Source: Erythrophleum ivorense | Lineage: Eukaryota; Streptophyta; Magnoliopsida; Fabales; Fabaceae | DNA length: 64,000 nt | Direction of reading: 5' to 3' | Assembly: GCA_026724425.1 (NCBI GenBank) | Contig: JAIUCV010001088.1 | Coordinates: forward strand, 1 to 64,000 | Shown: in pieces, positions 34,141-47,675 of the stretch | Layout: every line of letters begins with the position of its first letter | How positions within the stretch are numbered: the first letter of the stretch is position 1 | Position numbers and translations under genes: made by a program | Notes under the pieces: model-generated | What the model saw: only the letters and a program-made list of their open reading frames with translations | The model's database searches: none | Told to the model about the DNA's origin: nothing

Positions 34141-37100
34141 TTTGGCCAATTGATAAGAATTAATTCCAGAATGGGTTGGGTTAGGATGCATTGTTTAATT
34201 GTGTTAATCTAATTAAATATTTACTTTTATGGCTAGTTTGGTACGATATTACCTTTAAGGGTAGGATTGAATGAAATTAGGTAAAAAAAATTATAGGTAC
34301 CATTCTTAATTAGCAAATTTTTAAATAAAAAATGATAAAATGATTTCTTTTACTAGTCAATGCTATATGATTGGATTTTTCACAAAATGTTCTTGTAAAA
34401 AAAAAAAGTCATTGTTTGGGTTGTTAAACTGTTAGAGGTAATTCTTATTAAAGGGAAAATTACATCTAAAGACTTGAAATTTGTAATATTTATCCTAAAA
34501 GGTTTGTTACCATTATTTTATAAAGAATTACCACTAATTTTAACTAAAATCGTGATACCCAATAATAATAAGTTTTTCAAAATAAATATTATAAATTTCA
34601 AATCCTTAAATGCAATTTTTCCATTATTAAACTTCGCTTATTTAAAGCGACTATGATTGTTTGATTCCATTTTTATCTTTTCAATAATTACTACTTGATC
34701 ATTTATTATCCAAATATTTTTTACTTCTATTTATATTTGCAAGGGTAATTAATATTGAAATTTTATATTTCACATCCATTCCATCAATTGCAATATTGCA
34801 TTATAAAGCATGATCAGTTACCATTTTTATTTTTAATAAATAAAATAATAGAGTGTGAACGATATCTTCCTCTTCTGGCTCTACTCCATTTTATCACATG
34901 CAATTCATTAGTCATCATTCTACTCATCCTTCAAAACTCCCAAATAAGCTCTTTAAATTTAAAATAAAAAATAAAACAAAACAAAATCTTACAAGTTCGA
35001 GTTCAAGTTGTGGCACAAGTAGGTCCTATTTCACCCTAAAACTGATGCAAATGTGCAATAATGTTTCTGGGGGCAAACAAGCTCATATGGTGAAAGTGAG
35101 GAACCAATAATTGATTTAATGGGTGATGATCATAATCCAAGCCATATTCTGTGGGGTACACTATATATAGAAGATGTGAGATCAACTAATAGACAACATG
35201 ATCGATATCTACAAATAAATTATAGATCAGATTCAGCAAAAACAAAAGATAACAACATATATATATATATATATATATGCATATATAGATTTTCACAGTT
35301 AATCACAACTATAATAATGAGTGGCTCCAAATCCTAATCCCACTCAAAGAAAAGATATGTGGGCCAAAATTTAACTCACAGCTTGTCTTTGTCTTGCTTC
35401 GGTGTTTCTGTCATCTTCTCAAGTACCCACCTGATATATGTACGTGCAGTTTTGTGCAATAACTGAAGAGTTTAAATATGAGCCTCATAATTTAAATAAT
35501 GAGTGAGATTGCAAGTCCAATAGTTTGTGGCATCAAATATGTAACATGTGCAGCTGCTGCTTCAATTATTACAGTATATATTTTTTAAAAATTTCATCTC
35601 ATCACAACTTTTAAGTCATCTTCCTGTTTTCTACTATATGGTAAATCATCAATTTACTGTTTTATCTCTTGTGATGATGTCACACATTAATAATAATATA
35701 ATTACAATTAGAAAAATCTTAAAATGGTGTAGATATATAGATTGGCATAAATAAGAATAGGATAATAATTTATACAGTAAACTACACTATATAAATTTCT
35801 AACTATATGTTGGCCAAGTTAATTTCCTATTTATATATGTTTCTCTTTCACAATAAATAAATAAATAATCTATTATGATTTTCCCTTGGTCTTAGCATAT
35901 TCTTGTTGCGACTGACAAGAAATATGAACTATTTAGTATAAGATCAAACTTCATTCTTGTTTACTTGCTTAGTAGTATTCTTTTAAAGAAAGTTTTATAA
36001 TAGCAATGATATAATTTGTAATATTGTAAGTTAAATATAAATAATTATATGTATTTTTAAAATGAGCCTGTAGCTTCATTCAAATTTTAAGATTTTATTT
36101 GAGTTAAATTTTTTCTCTAAAATTTAAGAACTCTCCTACATTAATCTAATGCATTTAAGATATTATTTTTAAAGTACTTTTTAAAGAAATCAAACTTAGA
36201 TTGATAACGTATATATGATATTCTTATTATTTTACTAAGCTAACTCTTAAAGATACTTCTTTTACTTTGAAGTATTATAAAAATTTTAATTTTAATAGTT
36301 TGATTTCATTTTTAAAAAAAATAAAAAGATGGGGTAAACTCTAATTGCAAGTCGATCGTCCTATAATTGGGTGTTTTTTCTTCCTCTATATAAATTGTAA
36401 TATAAGAGTCTGAAAGTTAAACTACAAGACATAACTTCAAATTCTATTCATAACAAGTAATCATTATTATTTATATTTCTTTACTTTATGCATGGGCTAA
36501 CAAAAAGAAGAATTGCATCCCTAATAAGTTAGAATTGGAAAAAAAGAAAAGCTGAGGTTAGAATCTCAATAATAAGCATTGTTGGCTGAAACAGAGAGAG
36601 AGAGAAAAGAAAGGTCAATAATATATAAAAAATTTAGAGAATGCTAGAACTGTAAGCAAATCCTTTTATTCATCTATATATTACGAGGGTAAGAATCAAA
36701 TTAAGGAGTATTGGAAGGGAAGAGCATCGTTTTCTGAGAGATAGAGAGAGAACAGCTACCAATATTCCCGCTGTTTTGATAGGCCGACAATCGGACAAAA
36801 AGTGTCAAATAGACGACAACTCATCCTTAGTGCTATTTAAACAAACCTGTTTTATTTGATTCCCATTACATCATGTCCCCAACCTCCAACACTAAAACAA
36901 TATTAACAATAATATTAATAGTAATGATCATGATATCAAACTCATCACATAAACAATTTTCTATTCCCTCTGTCCGTAAGATATGTGTAAACATTACCAT
37001 TTGAGTCAAGGCCATTCTTTTTTTTTTTCTTAATATCATAGTGTAATGTGTTTTTCAATTGTTTTATATCTATACGATAATTTATGATTTTATTTTTAGA

Positions 37101-38215
37101 TTTTTTTAAAAGAATTGAATTTAAATTAATAAAAATGATATTATTTTCTTTTATTAATTGAATTAAATTTATTTAATACATTTCAAAATGAGGATTTAAT
37201 TAAAAAAATTTCTAAAGTTATACCCCCCACAACTTATAAAATTGTGAATAAGAGTTCTAATGATGGTAAAAAACTCGTGAGTAGAAGCAAGCAATTTTGA
37301 CAAAAAAAATGAATCATGGATATAGGTCAATTGGGGTTATATCTACCAATTTATACTCTTTATTCACATAAGTTTAATGTCACCATATGACCTTTTTTTT
37401 TTGTAATGACTAGTTTACAGCTAGTAAAATCTTAAGATTTACATATTATTTTAACTTTCAATGATTACCTAATATGAGACATAACCACTAATGGCATAAC
37501 TGGTTGGTTATAATATTTTTATAATATATAAATTGTTAAAAGCATAATCCCTATTTAATTTATTAAACTATACATCGATGTATGAACACAAAATACAAAT
37601 TATATATTAAATAAAATATAATTCATGTAATGAATCAAGAACATTTCAGAAGTAGAAAATTTGGTATGGAATCTCAGTTCCTCTTCCTCCTCGGAACTAC
37701 AACACTTAAAATCCACACCCTATGTTCCCAAAATTGCTTCACATTGTTCCCATATGTCTGCTTGGTTTAATAATATAAAAATTTAGTTAATATATATAGT
37801 TGTTCCTCTGACTACAGATTTTGTCCCACCATTTCATATATAATATTAAACCTTAATCATCTAAATTTAATCATGTGATTATGTGAGGTGATATGTAGCG
37901 ATTTTTCCTAACAAGATTTAAAAATTCAAATCACATCGTATTAGTCATCCGGTTTTTGTGGCTTTAAATCACTTTTCAACATAGATTTTGGAGGAAATAT
38001 TAGATTTTTCTTGATTGATTGTGCAAAAATTAGATGTGGACGTATCTAAAGTTAATCCACCTCAGTTCTTCATTAGATTATGTTTAAATTTTATAAGGTT
38101 TGTTATAAAATAATTAAACTAAAATCATTACAAGAAAAGTTAGTATTTATGATTGCAAAATGGGACCTTGATTAATTAACTACAACTATATACCTATGAT
38201 TAGTTCTTATTATGG
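34141..38215. other. AT-rich intergenic DNA
   Basis: Contains an (AT) microsatellite at 35256-35278 and a small (GA) tract near 36594-36606. A few short frames of 60-70 codons are low-complexity. No gene is seen. Confidence 0.5.
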
Positions 38216-38219
38216 GTAA

Positions 38220-38580
38220 TCAACATGCCCAGTAGCCCAGTCAGTCCAATCCCATCTGGTCACATAAGCTTGAGTTAGATGAGGCCAAAAAAAGGGTTGA
38301 CTAGGCTTGTGATGTGGATCATTGTGGCCTAGCCTAAGCTGATGTCTTTAATTTGAAAAAAAATATATTTAATAGGAATTTATATAAAACTTTTATTCTT
38401 GTAGGAGTAAAATGTAATTTTACAAAAAATTATATAAATTTTTGTAAAGATCATTTTATAATTTTTAACAATTTTTAAGAAAAAACTTAATTAGCCTGAA
38501 AAACCAATTCAGCCTGATTTGTTGCAAAATCAGATGGACACTGGGCAAGCTAATGTCTGGCCCAATGCAACCCACGATTA
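38220..38580. repeat. dispersed repeat rich in GGCCTAGCC/TGGCCC words
   Basis: The outer parts contain GCCCAGTCAGTCC, GGCCTAGCCTAAGC, AGCCTGAAAAACC and TCTGGCCCAATG around an AT-rich core. Comparable words (CTGGCTAACTTAGCC, TCTAGGCTAGGTC) flank an AT-rich core at about 12050-12420. This looks like a small dispersed element, but no clean terminal repeat or target duplication could be fixed. Confidence 0.3.
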
Positions 38581-41320
38581 CATGTAGTTTTCATTAGTTT
38601 TTGATATATGATGATGTGCTTTGATATGCTTTTAGTTGCTTTTTGAAAAATATATAACATCCAATTTTGCCATTGATGAACTCCATCCATAATTGGTTAA
38701 TTTTCATAAGTCTTTGAAATATTAATAATATTAGCGATATAAAAAATTTATGTATTTTTTAATAGTACATAGCCAAACTTTTGAAATAATTTAATTGTTG
38801 TTGACATAAAATATTGCACACTAATCTATTAGAAAATTTCTTGTCAATGATAATATGTAGAGCAATTTTCAAGTTATTGTGAACATGCATAATTTGTCCA
38901 TTGAAATTTGACATCCATAATGAACATAAAATTTTCTCAATTTAATGGTCAAATTAATTAAATATCACATTCTACTAAAAAGTACTCAATAACATAATAA
39001 TCACTTTCTTGTCTTCTTATGACCACTATTTTTGTCAGCAAAAAAATGAAGAGTAAATCATACTAGTATCTTTCAAGATTTGACCAAAATATAATTGATA
39101 CACTCTTATTTTAAAAATTATACTCAACTCCTTTAATATTTTAATATATGCTAAAAAAATTCCATCTTCAATTTATTTTTTATAAAATAAATTAACTTTT
39201 TGCACAACATGAGACTCTAATTTTAGTTTTAATATGAAAAAAATAGGTAAATTGATGTTAATCTCAAATATGAGACTATGATTCTATTTTTAATATAACA
39301 ATCAAGACAATTAAATAATTTAACTTATAGAAGGAACACATAAATGGTAGGAAGTTAATTTTATTGACAAAAAGTAAATTAAAATAAAATCAATTATAAT
39401 TTTTAAAATAAAAAATATTAAATATAATTTAATCAATGCTCTCAAAAGATTAAAGTCTTTTCCTAAAAAAACATGAAAACTTTCTTTCTTCAAACAACCA
39501 TTGTTCCATAATTTAATGATGGGTTCGGGGCCCAAAATCTTTACCAAAACTATAAGAAGCCCAGACACGTTACTTGCATTTTATGAGTACTTGCAGCAAT
39601 ACATTCCTTACATTTTATGACTATGGACTATTAAAACATTTAAGACATTGAAAGATATTTTTAAGAGGAATGGGTTCTAATAGAAATTATAAGTGCCTTA
39701 GGACTTATGAATTTCGTCTAACAATTGTGGTTCGATGACACTATGATAATGAGAATTGTGCTGAGATGTGTACCTATTTCAAAACATGTAATAGAGATGT
39801 TCTGTGTAGTATATTTGAAGTTATGCTATTGGCTTGGGCATACATATGGATGATTATTTTTGAAATCTTAGTTTTGTTAGTATGCAAGAGAAATGATTCT
39901 TACAGGCATAATCTCCATACCAGCTTCTTTTCAGAGATGAACCCAAAAACTTTATTTATATATGTGATGTGGATTCAGTTTAAGGAACACTCTGGAGAGC
40001 ATGATTATGATTGATTTCTTTTACTATACAGTATATGCTCCAATAGTTGTTTCCATGTGCAAGATGATGATTTAGGGACAAGGCTTATCCCTTTTAGTAA
40101 TATGAGGCTTTTGAAAACTTAGGCTTATGTTTGGTAGTGTAGGACATTGGATATAAAGCCTATGTATCTTTCAATCTAACCCAATCGTATCACTAAGGTG
40201 GATGAAGTCATGTCTCCACTGAATGAGATTATGGTCCATTGCCCAATTATATTAAGATATGTGACTATGAGAAATTGCAATGATAGCTTATATGCGGCTT
40301 TTGATATATGATGTTATTCTTATTGTGATCTAATATGTTGGTTAATTATTGATTATGTAATTGCCATGCTATTTATTCCCTTCATGCATGATTGACTTAT
40401 ATCTTAGATGGATGAAAAGAAAGTGAAAGTGTTTTCTACACATGTATTAGCTAAATTATTATCCATTTTTAAAAATTATTAATGTCTTATTGAGAATTAG
40501 GTAATTCTCACATTATAATAATGTGTTTAGATAATAATAATCTCCATGATCTATTACACTTGTGAGAATTAAATAGATGACGATTAAGATATTAGGTGTC
40601 AGCCTAGTACAAGTCATTATTAGTATGAGAACGACTATAATTATTGGAGAAAGTCAGTCGATACCTCCCTCTAGCAATCTTGTAATCTAACCTATCTATG
40701 AAGACACCGTAAGGTTAATCTTTTACTGTATATATGTATTAGCTTTGTGAAGGATTATTTTGTTACACTATGAGGCTTAATTGCTCTCTTCTGACGTTGT
40801 TGGCTAATAAGTCCCACTATTTAGAATTAGTTTAAAAATTTGTAGCAAATAGTTGTGTAACTTTCCTTACATTAATCGATAGTTAAGAGATTAGCTTCCA
40901 TTTAGCTATGAATCAATGAATTAAACTTAATAATTAGGTAAATTTAAATAGTAGATATAAGGGGGTTACATAACCAACACTAATGGAATTGAGATTGGTT
41001 TTTTCATGCGAAACTTGTGTTAAAGGAATTTCATTTCGGAAATTTTATTGTGTGCTTTGTTCCATTGATAATGTATTTATTTTGATTCATTTTTTTATTT
41101 TCACTTTCTATGATGACAAGTTTTTTTTTCATCTTGCATATTATATTTATTATCTGTTTCTTATTCCACTCAATTGAGTTCAATTTAGTACTTATATAAT
41201 TTTAGAAATATTTTTTATTTATTTTTATTAATTAGGAAAATCCATGTCCACTCATTCCACTTTTAGTTATTGAAACTTGTTATCTATTCATTGAGTTTCA
41301 TGACTCATTTCTTTGTTTCA
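38581..41320. other. intergenic, no supportable gene
   Basis: AT-rich with a few mixed patches (39500-40300 and 40560-40800). A plus-strand frame of 82 codons at 39766-40014 has no recognisable relative and unremarkable composition. Confidence 0.45.
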
Positions 41321-41329
41321 TATATTATA

Positions 41330-41640
41330 GATAGTAACGTTGGACCTAAACCTCTTTTCTCATCTTAGATCAAGAGTTGTTCAACCAATAAGCCCTTCAT
41401 TTGAGTTGGATAGACAAATGTTTTGGTTGTTTTGAGGTTTTCAAATTTTGTGTATGAATAAATCTAGGTGTTGCACCACTTGATTGCAAGCAGGATCCCT
41501 ATTCTTTGTTTTTAGTTTGGTTAGTTGTTAGGAAATGAGAAAGGAGTGCTTTGATGTATTGCTGGTTTGACGTCGTAGAAACTTTGGAGATGTTCATTTT
41601 TCAAGAAACACTCAGCCAAAATTTCTATAACAAATGTGAG
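41330..41640 (+). repeat. LTR-like non-coding repeat fragment
   Basis: Aligns by eye with 52015-52350. Both contain GTTGG(A/G)CC...CTCATCTTAGA-like, GCTGGT...TCGTAGAAA-like and GCCAAAATTT(C/T)TA(T/C)A words in the same order and at similar distances. A third partial copy of the last block lies near 52750-52810. The pattern resembles degraded long terminal repeat sequence of plant Ty3/gypsy elements; that assignment is inference. Confidence 0.4.
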
Positions 41641-42361
41641 AATGTATTTTGTGTTAGACTTCATGAATATATAAAATCATATTTATAATATCTAATGTAA
41701 GAGAAATGGATCAAAATGTTACCTCCAGCCATTGCCTCTGAAATCTCTTTTGTGAAGCGTGTTTTGCGACAGAAAACTTTTAAACTCTTGTTTTTACTGA
41801 ATGATTGTGTGTAGCAAATGTAAAAGCGAGTTCAGGAATCCTGTATTTATAGGCAAATTCTTTCAACAACGATTCTATCATGTTGCTAAAGAAGATGTAT
41901 CGTGCAAAAGTGGGATATGCACGTTTTGTTTCATCCCACGAAACTCATGATTTTTGAATCATAATTGAGTTGTTGCCTGCTAACGTAGTTTGTTGTCACG
42001 ATCTGCTTCCCACATTCTGTATTGTTCCCATGTTCCAGATGCAACATTCTACATTTTGGCCATGAATTTTGTGTATGCAAATGGGGGTATTGACTTTCTG
42101 AACAAAGAATAGTACTAATTGAGAATTTGTATCACCAAGACGTTTTGTTTAGCCTTGATTAGCTAGTGGATACAAGACTTGTCTCATTTTTTTTGCACCG
42201 GTCCTGCCTTCGATTTTGGATTCTGACACCAATGAAATACCATACTCAATAACGATGATCATTAATGATAGTAGTATGATTATTCGTGGATAAGTTTTCA
42301 ACTAAATGGGGCATGCCAACTTCATAATTTCAACATATCACTTGCTCATATTTTTCCATAA

Positions 42362-42540
42362 TTTCAAAATATTCCAAAATAGCATAAAGTCAATGACATA
42401 TTTCTCTTCATTGCTAAATATTCTAAAATAACACAAAGAGCAACAACTTTGTCTTCATTGCTAAATATATATACATTCCAAAATAAGATAAATTCAACAA
42501 CAACTTCATTTTCATTGCTAAATCTTTCATAATACATAGT
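42362..42540. repeat. minisatellite, about 47-57 bp unit, three to four copies
   Basis: TTCATTGCTAAAT occurs at 42407, 42454 and 42511. Each occurrence is followed by ATTC(C/T)AAAATA-like and AACA/CAACAAC-like words. The array is imperfect and AT-rich. Confidence 0.6.
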
Positions 42541-44200
42541 GCCTATTCACTATTGTTGCTGTGATGCTTGAAAGCTTGGGTAGGTGGAGGGTGGCATTAC
42601 CTACGAGAGCACAAGATACAAATCGTTAGGTCCATTTAATGTATTTAAAACAAGAAATACATTTGCCACTAGAATTGAAATTTAAGAGATCCATTTATAT
42701 ATTTATTTTTCATTAGTCTTGAAATAATAAAAATATTAGGGTAAATTATGTTTTCATCTCCCAAGACATGCCAAATTATATAGCCCTCTTTCCTATTATA
42801 AAAATATATACAAAATTTTATTGAAGTTAAAAGCTGACCAAAATATATTGATTTCTTTTATCGTATATATATAAATGTATTTCCTAAACTTGTGTTTCAT
42901 TATTGTTTATTATGTGTTTAAAATTATTGATTTTTTTATTTTATATTTACAAAATAAAAATTTTATATTAGTAAAATACACATTTAATACTTATTATATT
43001 TTATAAGTAATAAATATGAGGATATTCTAATCAAAATCGGTGCCATTGTATCTTATCTTTTATTTCAAGAAATATTAGTATAATGCACCTTATAATTTTA
43101 GGTGAGAAAAGGGTATTTTTTTTAATAAAAAAAGGAGGATCTCATAATTTGAACATCTCTCAACAAAATAAAAGTAATTTATTCTAAATATTAACATAAT
43201 GATTTGAACTTTGAGGAAATCTGATTTGTTAACATGATTTGTTTATACACTATAAGTTGAGTAGCGAAAAGAGGTTGTATGTTTGAGATATAAATAAAAT
43301 TTATATCCATTTTTTTATATTAGCAAAAAGCTTCAAATAATTTGATTGATGTAAGTTAATATTGTTTGCTTATGGCAAATTTCTTGTTAATGATATTATG
43401 ATGAGCAATTTTTAAGTTATATTGAACATGCATTATCTGGGATAAGGGAGACTATCCATTTATGAAACAATTTCTCAAATTTAATGGTCAATTTTATTAA
43501 ATATCACATTCTATAACAATTAGCAATACTAGCTACTCTCCCCTCGTATAACAACATAATCAAAATATGAACACTTTCTTTTTTTTAAAGCAAAATATAC
43601 AAATCATCTCAAAATTGTTATTGAAATTATAGAGATCTCTCATTTACTTTTAAAAATAGAGATAAAATTTATATAATCTATGTATTTATAAAGTTTGTAA
43701 GTCGATTATTGTTCATCAGTTCGGAATAGTAACTGACTTCCCATCCTCAAGCTACGTGCAATTTTTTTTTAATTTTGTATATTGAGACTTGTGCTAGTAT
43801 TGGGACTGTGCTGCCAGCATCAGCCTCTTCTAGTTTTAGTAAAACTTAATGAAATCTTTATAATTTACATTTTTTTTTTAGCAAAAACACATACGAACAC
43901 AAACAAGAATAGGCTAGAGCCTGATCTCTGCAATAGTCCATCTTTTGGATTGTACATGGAAAACATTTTCATATGTATATAATATATAGGCTTATTAGTA
44001 AAATAAGCAAATAAATATTTATTATAGAAGATAATATAAGTGGTAGAATTTGCTAACATATTCAACTTTAATAAAATTTCATTGATTCTTTGTAACTACA
44101 AATTATTCTTTTGCAAGATTTTTTAATAGCTCATGAATATGCTCATTGACTCACTTTGTCAATCTAGGTTTTCTCTAAACAAATTTGAAATAAATGAAAC
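42541..44200. other. AT-rich intergenic DNA
   Basis: No gene or element boundary is recognisable between the minisatellite and the foldback-like repeat. Confidence 0.5.
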
Positions 44201-44214
44201 AAATATTTTAAAGT

Positions 44215-44520
44215 AAATTAATTATTTAGTCTTTGAAATATCATTATTTTTTCAAATTGATCCTTCAAAGATAAAATATTTTAATTCAATCACTTAAAAA
44301 TTATTTTCCTCTCAATTTAATCTTCTAAAAATAAAGTGTTTTAATTTGGTCTTTCAAACATTAATTTTTTCCAATCAAAATGATTCATCCAATAAACATG
44401 TATGACTCTATTTCATGGATTATTTTCAATGAAAAAAAATTATTTGAAGATTAAATTAAAAAAATTTATCTTTAAAGAACTAAATAAAAAAAATTTCAAG
44501 AATGACATCATTAATTATTT
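44215..44520. repeat. foldback-like repeat with TTAGTC/CTTTGAAA internal motifs
   Basis: The left part contains TTTAGTCTTTGAAAT, TTGATCCTTCAAAGATAAA and TTTGGTCTTTCAAAC. The right part carries the complements (TTTATCTTTAAAGAACTAAAT, TTTCAAGAATGACATCATT), so the ends can pair imperfectly. This is a common style of small non-coding plant repeat; boundaries are approximate. Confidence 0.4.
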
Positions 44521-45860
44521 TATATTTTATTCTTCAATAATTGGATTGGATTAACTTATCATAAATATTAAATTAAACACCAATATATTAAATACTAAAA
44601 ATATTGGACAAATTTTTTTTATAAAATTAAATTAATTATTGGTCATGTTGAAACACAATCCATGTTTTAAATAAGTTATGAGAATGGATCCACTGTGTTG
44701 AGTTTTACGTGCTGTTGTGAAGTTAGCAGAGAAATGGATGTGTTTTGATTTTTCTAATTTTAAATTAAACTCATTCATTCATTTTTTTTTAATTTTTTTC
44801 TAACTGTAGAGAGAACTAACGGTAGAGAATCTTAGTGTGTAGGCTATGGATATTTCTGAACTTTAACCAAATTTTCAAACCTGTTCAACTCTTCAATTAT
44901 TACTTCTACTTAAAAGATGAGTCTTTATAATATATTTTATTAGTTTGATTAAATCTAATTTAATCAAATTTATCTTTATAAATTTTTTTATATTTTAAAT
45001 TTATCTTTATTACAAGATATGTCATCTACTTATTATGCTGTACTTATATAATGTACTAACCCTTTAAGCATGAACACATTTATTATGCATGATGGATCCA
45101 ATTGACTCATATATTTCATGTGATAGTTTAATATAAGAGTAGTTGATATTAACAATTATTATGACATTAGCATTGTTATCTGTACATATTTTTCTGTATT
45201 TCATTATATTTATGAGATAGTGGAGTAAACTAAAATTTTAAATTAACTTGTTTAAATTTGGAAATATTTTCTTTCATTAATCTAAATTCTAGTGTCATAA
45301 TCAGAAAGATCAAGAGTTGTCACAAATATATTTCTATAATTGAATGAATGCAACGGGACTATGTTTATCAAATAAAGAATAAGTATTTTTCCATACAATT
45401 TAAATTGGAAGATGTTTTTGTCAGAACGTATTAAAGTTGATAGTTTTGATGTAACATAGCAACTAATATTGATTGAAAAAACAATAATTAAAGTATGAAA
45501 TTACATGCTCTTTAGAAAAAATGGAGAATTATGAGATGTTATGAGTAGAAGTTTTTTTATATTGATTAGATATGATTGTTGAATCAACTTCAAGAAAGTT
45601 GAATGAAGAAAATTTGCATAATTTTATTTTTTAAATTTTTATAAATTAAGAATCTTTTCATATTAACTCATAATCAAAATTAATTTTGCATGATTGAATA
45701 ACTTTTAAAAATAAGTCTTTTGCAAAATTTATCATTGGATTGAAAGTTCTTATCAATCATTTGCATGAAATTTAATATTATTTTGAAATTGTTTGATGCT
45801 TACCGCTTAATCTAAAATATTAAAACATATAAGAGTGTCAAATTTTATCCCAATATCAAT
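44521..45860. other. AT-rich intergenic DNA
   Basis: No recognisable feature. Confidence 0.5.
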
Positions 45861-45864
45861 TGAT

Positions 45865-45868
<4 letters not shown>

Positions 45869-45940
<72 letters not shown>
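45869..45940. repeat. compound microsatellite (CA)25(TA)10
   Basis: An uninterrupted CA tract (45871-45920) runs directly into a TA tract (45921-45940). It is long enough to be highly variable in length between individuals. Confidence 0.95.
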
Positions 45941-45973
45941 GTTTTTTATATTTTTACTATTAAATTATTTAAT

Positions 45974-46096
45974 TGAAACATAACAAGTGCATAATATGAT
46001 AGGTGTATGGTTTAATTAGGAAATTATATATGTATTTGCAAATAACATACACATTTTATATTATTATTATACAATCAGATACTTGTTATGTTTTCA
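45974..46096. repeat. short inverted repeat (foldback)
   Basis: TGAAACATAACAAGT (45974-45988) pairs with ACTTGTTATGTTTTCA (46081-46096) apart from one extra base. An inner pair, GTGTATG/CATACAC, extends the potential stem. No coding content; perhaps a small MITE remnant. Confidence 0.55.
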
Positions 46097-46144
46097 TTTG
46101 AAAACCTAATAATAAGGATATAGAAAACCACCTATAAGCTTTTT

Positions 46145-46363
46145 CTATATATATATATATATATATACATGTATTATTACTTGAATTTATATAATATTTT
46201 CTTTATTATAAGATAATTATAGTTTTATTAAAAATATAATTATTATGTAATTAAACTATATTATGAGCACTTTATTAAAATTACTATAGCTCATGTAATG
46301 ACTACACCAAGAACACTTTAAAAGTAATAGATTTGAAACTTATTGGTTTAGTAGAAAAAGCAA

Positions 46364-46394
<31 letters not shown>

Positions 46395-46395
46395 A
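46145..46395. repeat. two (AT) microsatellites
   Basis: AT dinucleotide tracts at 46145-46167 and 46366-46395, separated by AT-rich DNA. Confidence 0.85.
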
Positions 46396-47627
46396 GTTAA
46401 ATTTACCCCCTCTCTCTCACACACACATACTATTTGACATGTGTGATTAACATAATCAAAATTTCGAATTTAATGATGAAATTAATCAGATATTACATTC
46501 TAAGAAGAAATACATTCAATGAAATACTAACCACTTTAATGTCTTGCAACTACAATTAAAAAATAAATACTCAAAAAGTCAAGACATTATCTCACTGACT
46601 GCACTATAAAAGAAAAATGAACACTGGAACCGCCACTGTATCTTAACTTAATAATTGGCTTGGGGGCCCAAAGTCTTTAATTTGAATGGTCTACTCTTTG
46701 CCCCAAAGAATTAGCCCAAGAGATGGTAGGAATGGTGTACTCTTCGGTTACTAGGTTTCATGTGAAGGTTATAGTGAATTTAATTTAACCTTGATCTTAA
46801 TCAATTGGAAAAGTATAATATACTGAATTAAATTTGAATTTCAGAATATAATTATCAATTTTTTTAACATAAAATCACTTGATATGGTGTACCTCAAGTA
46901 ATAAAGGTGAATTAAAATGCTTCTTTGTAAACTACTAATGATATTAACCAATTCTACAAATGATTATTTTCTTCTTCTTCTTTTTCTAAAAAAAAGGCAT
47001 TTGAGGTGTATGATCTAATTTATGAAATTAGATGTGAAGTTAAATTTCAGTTATATATGTCTGAGTAGAAGAGACAAATATTAGTAATTTTATTTAGAAA
47101 ATAGGGTTTACTCAAAATGTACCAATATTCTAAATTCATTAGTTGTAACACATCAATTAAACAGGATATCAATACATTTTGGCGCTGAAAAATTATCGAT
47201 TTTGTCTGATGTTAGATTTACGAATGTATATAATAATTTGTTACATATAATTATTGTTTTTAAAATTTAAAATTAGGTGAATGTTGTTAGGATCAAACAC
47301 TTACTATTGCACAAAAAATTGCATGATTATTACATGAGGATAATAATTTAACTATGTGTGGATAGTTTTTGGAACTAAATGAAAGTTTAATAGCTTCTTG
47401 GTTTTGGTATTAAAAGAGAATGCAATTATCGGCAATCTCTCCCATGATTTGGCCTCAGTGAAAATTTTAAAAACTTGACCCATATTTATATATATTTTAA
47501 AAAAGAAATTGGCCTGGCTCAATTATTAGTCTGGTAAGAAATCTACCAAAACTATTATAGTATTATGACAATTACATTATAAATTTAGAAATTATAAAAA
47601 CAATTTAAAATTTGGATGGAATTATAA

Positions 47628-47675
<48 letters not shown>

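Noticed and set aside
41521..41732. A possible two-exon minus-strand mini-gene: TATAAATA near 41848, ATG at 41732, a 98-bp intron with GT-AG ends and a 37-codon product.
   Set aside because: The second exon overlaps a repeat block shared with 52220-52350, the product matches nothing known, and a chance fit of short splice signals is likely in AT-rich DNA.
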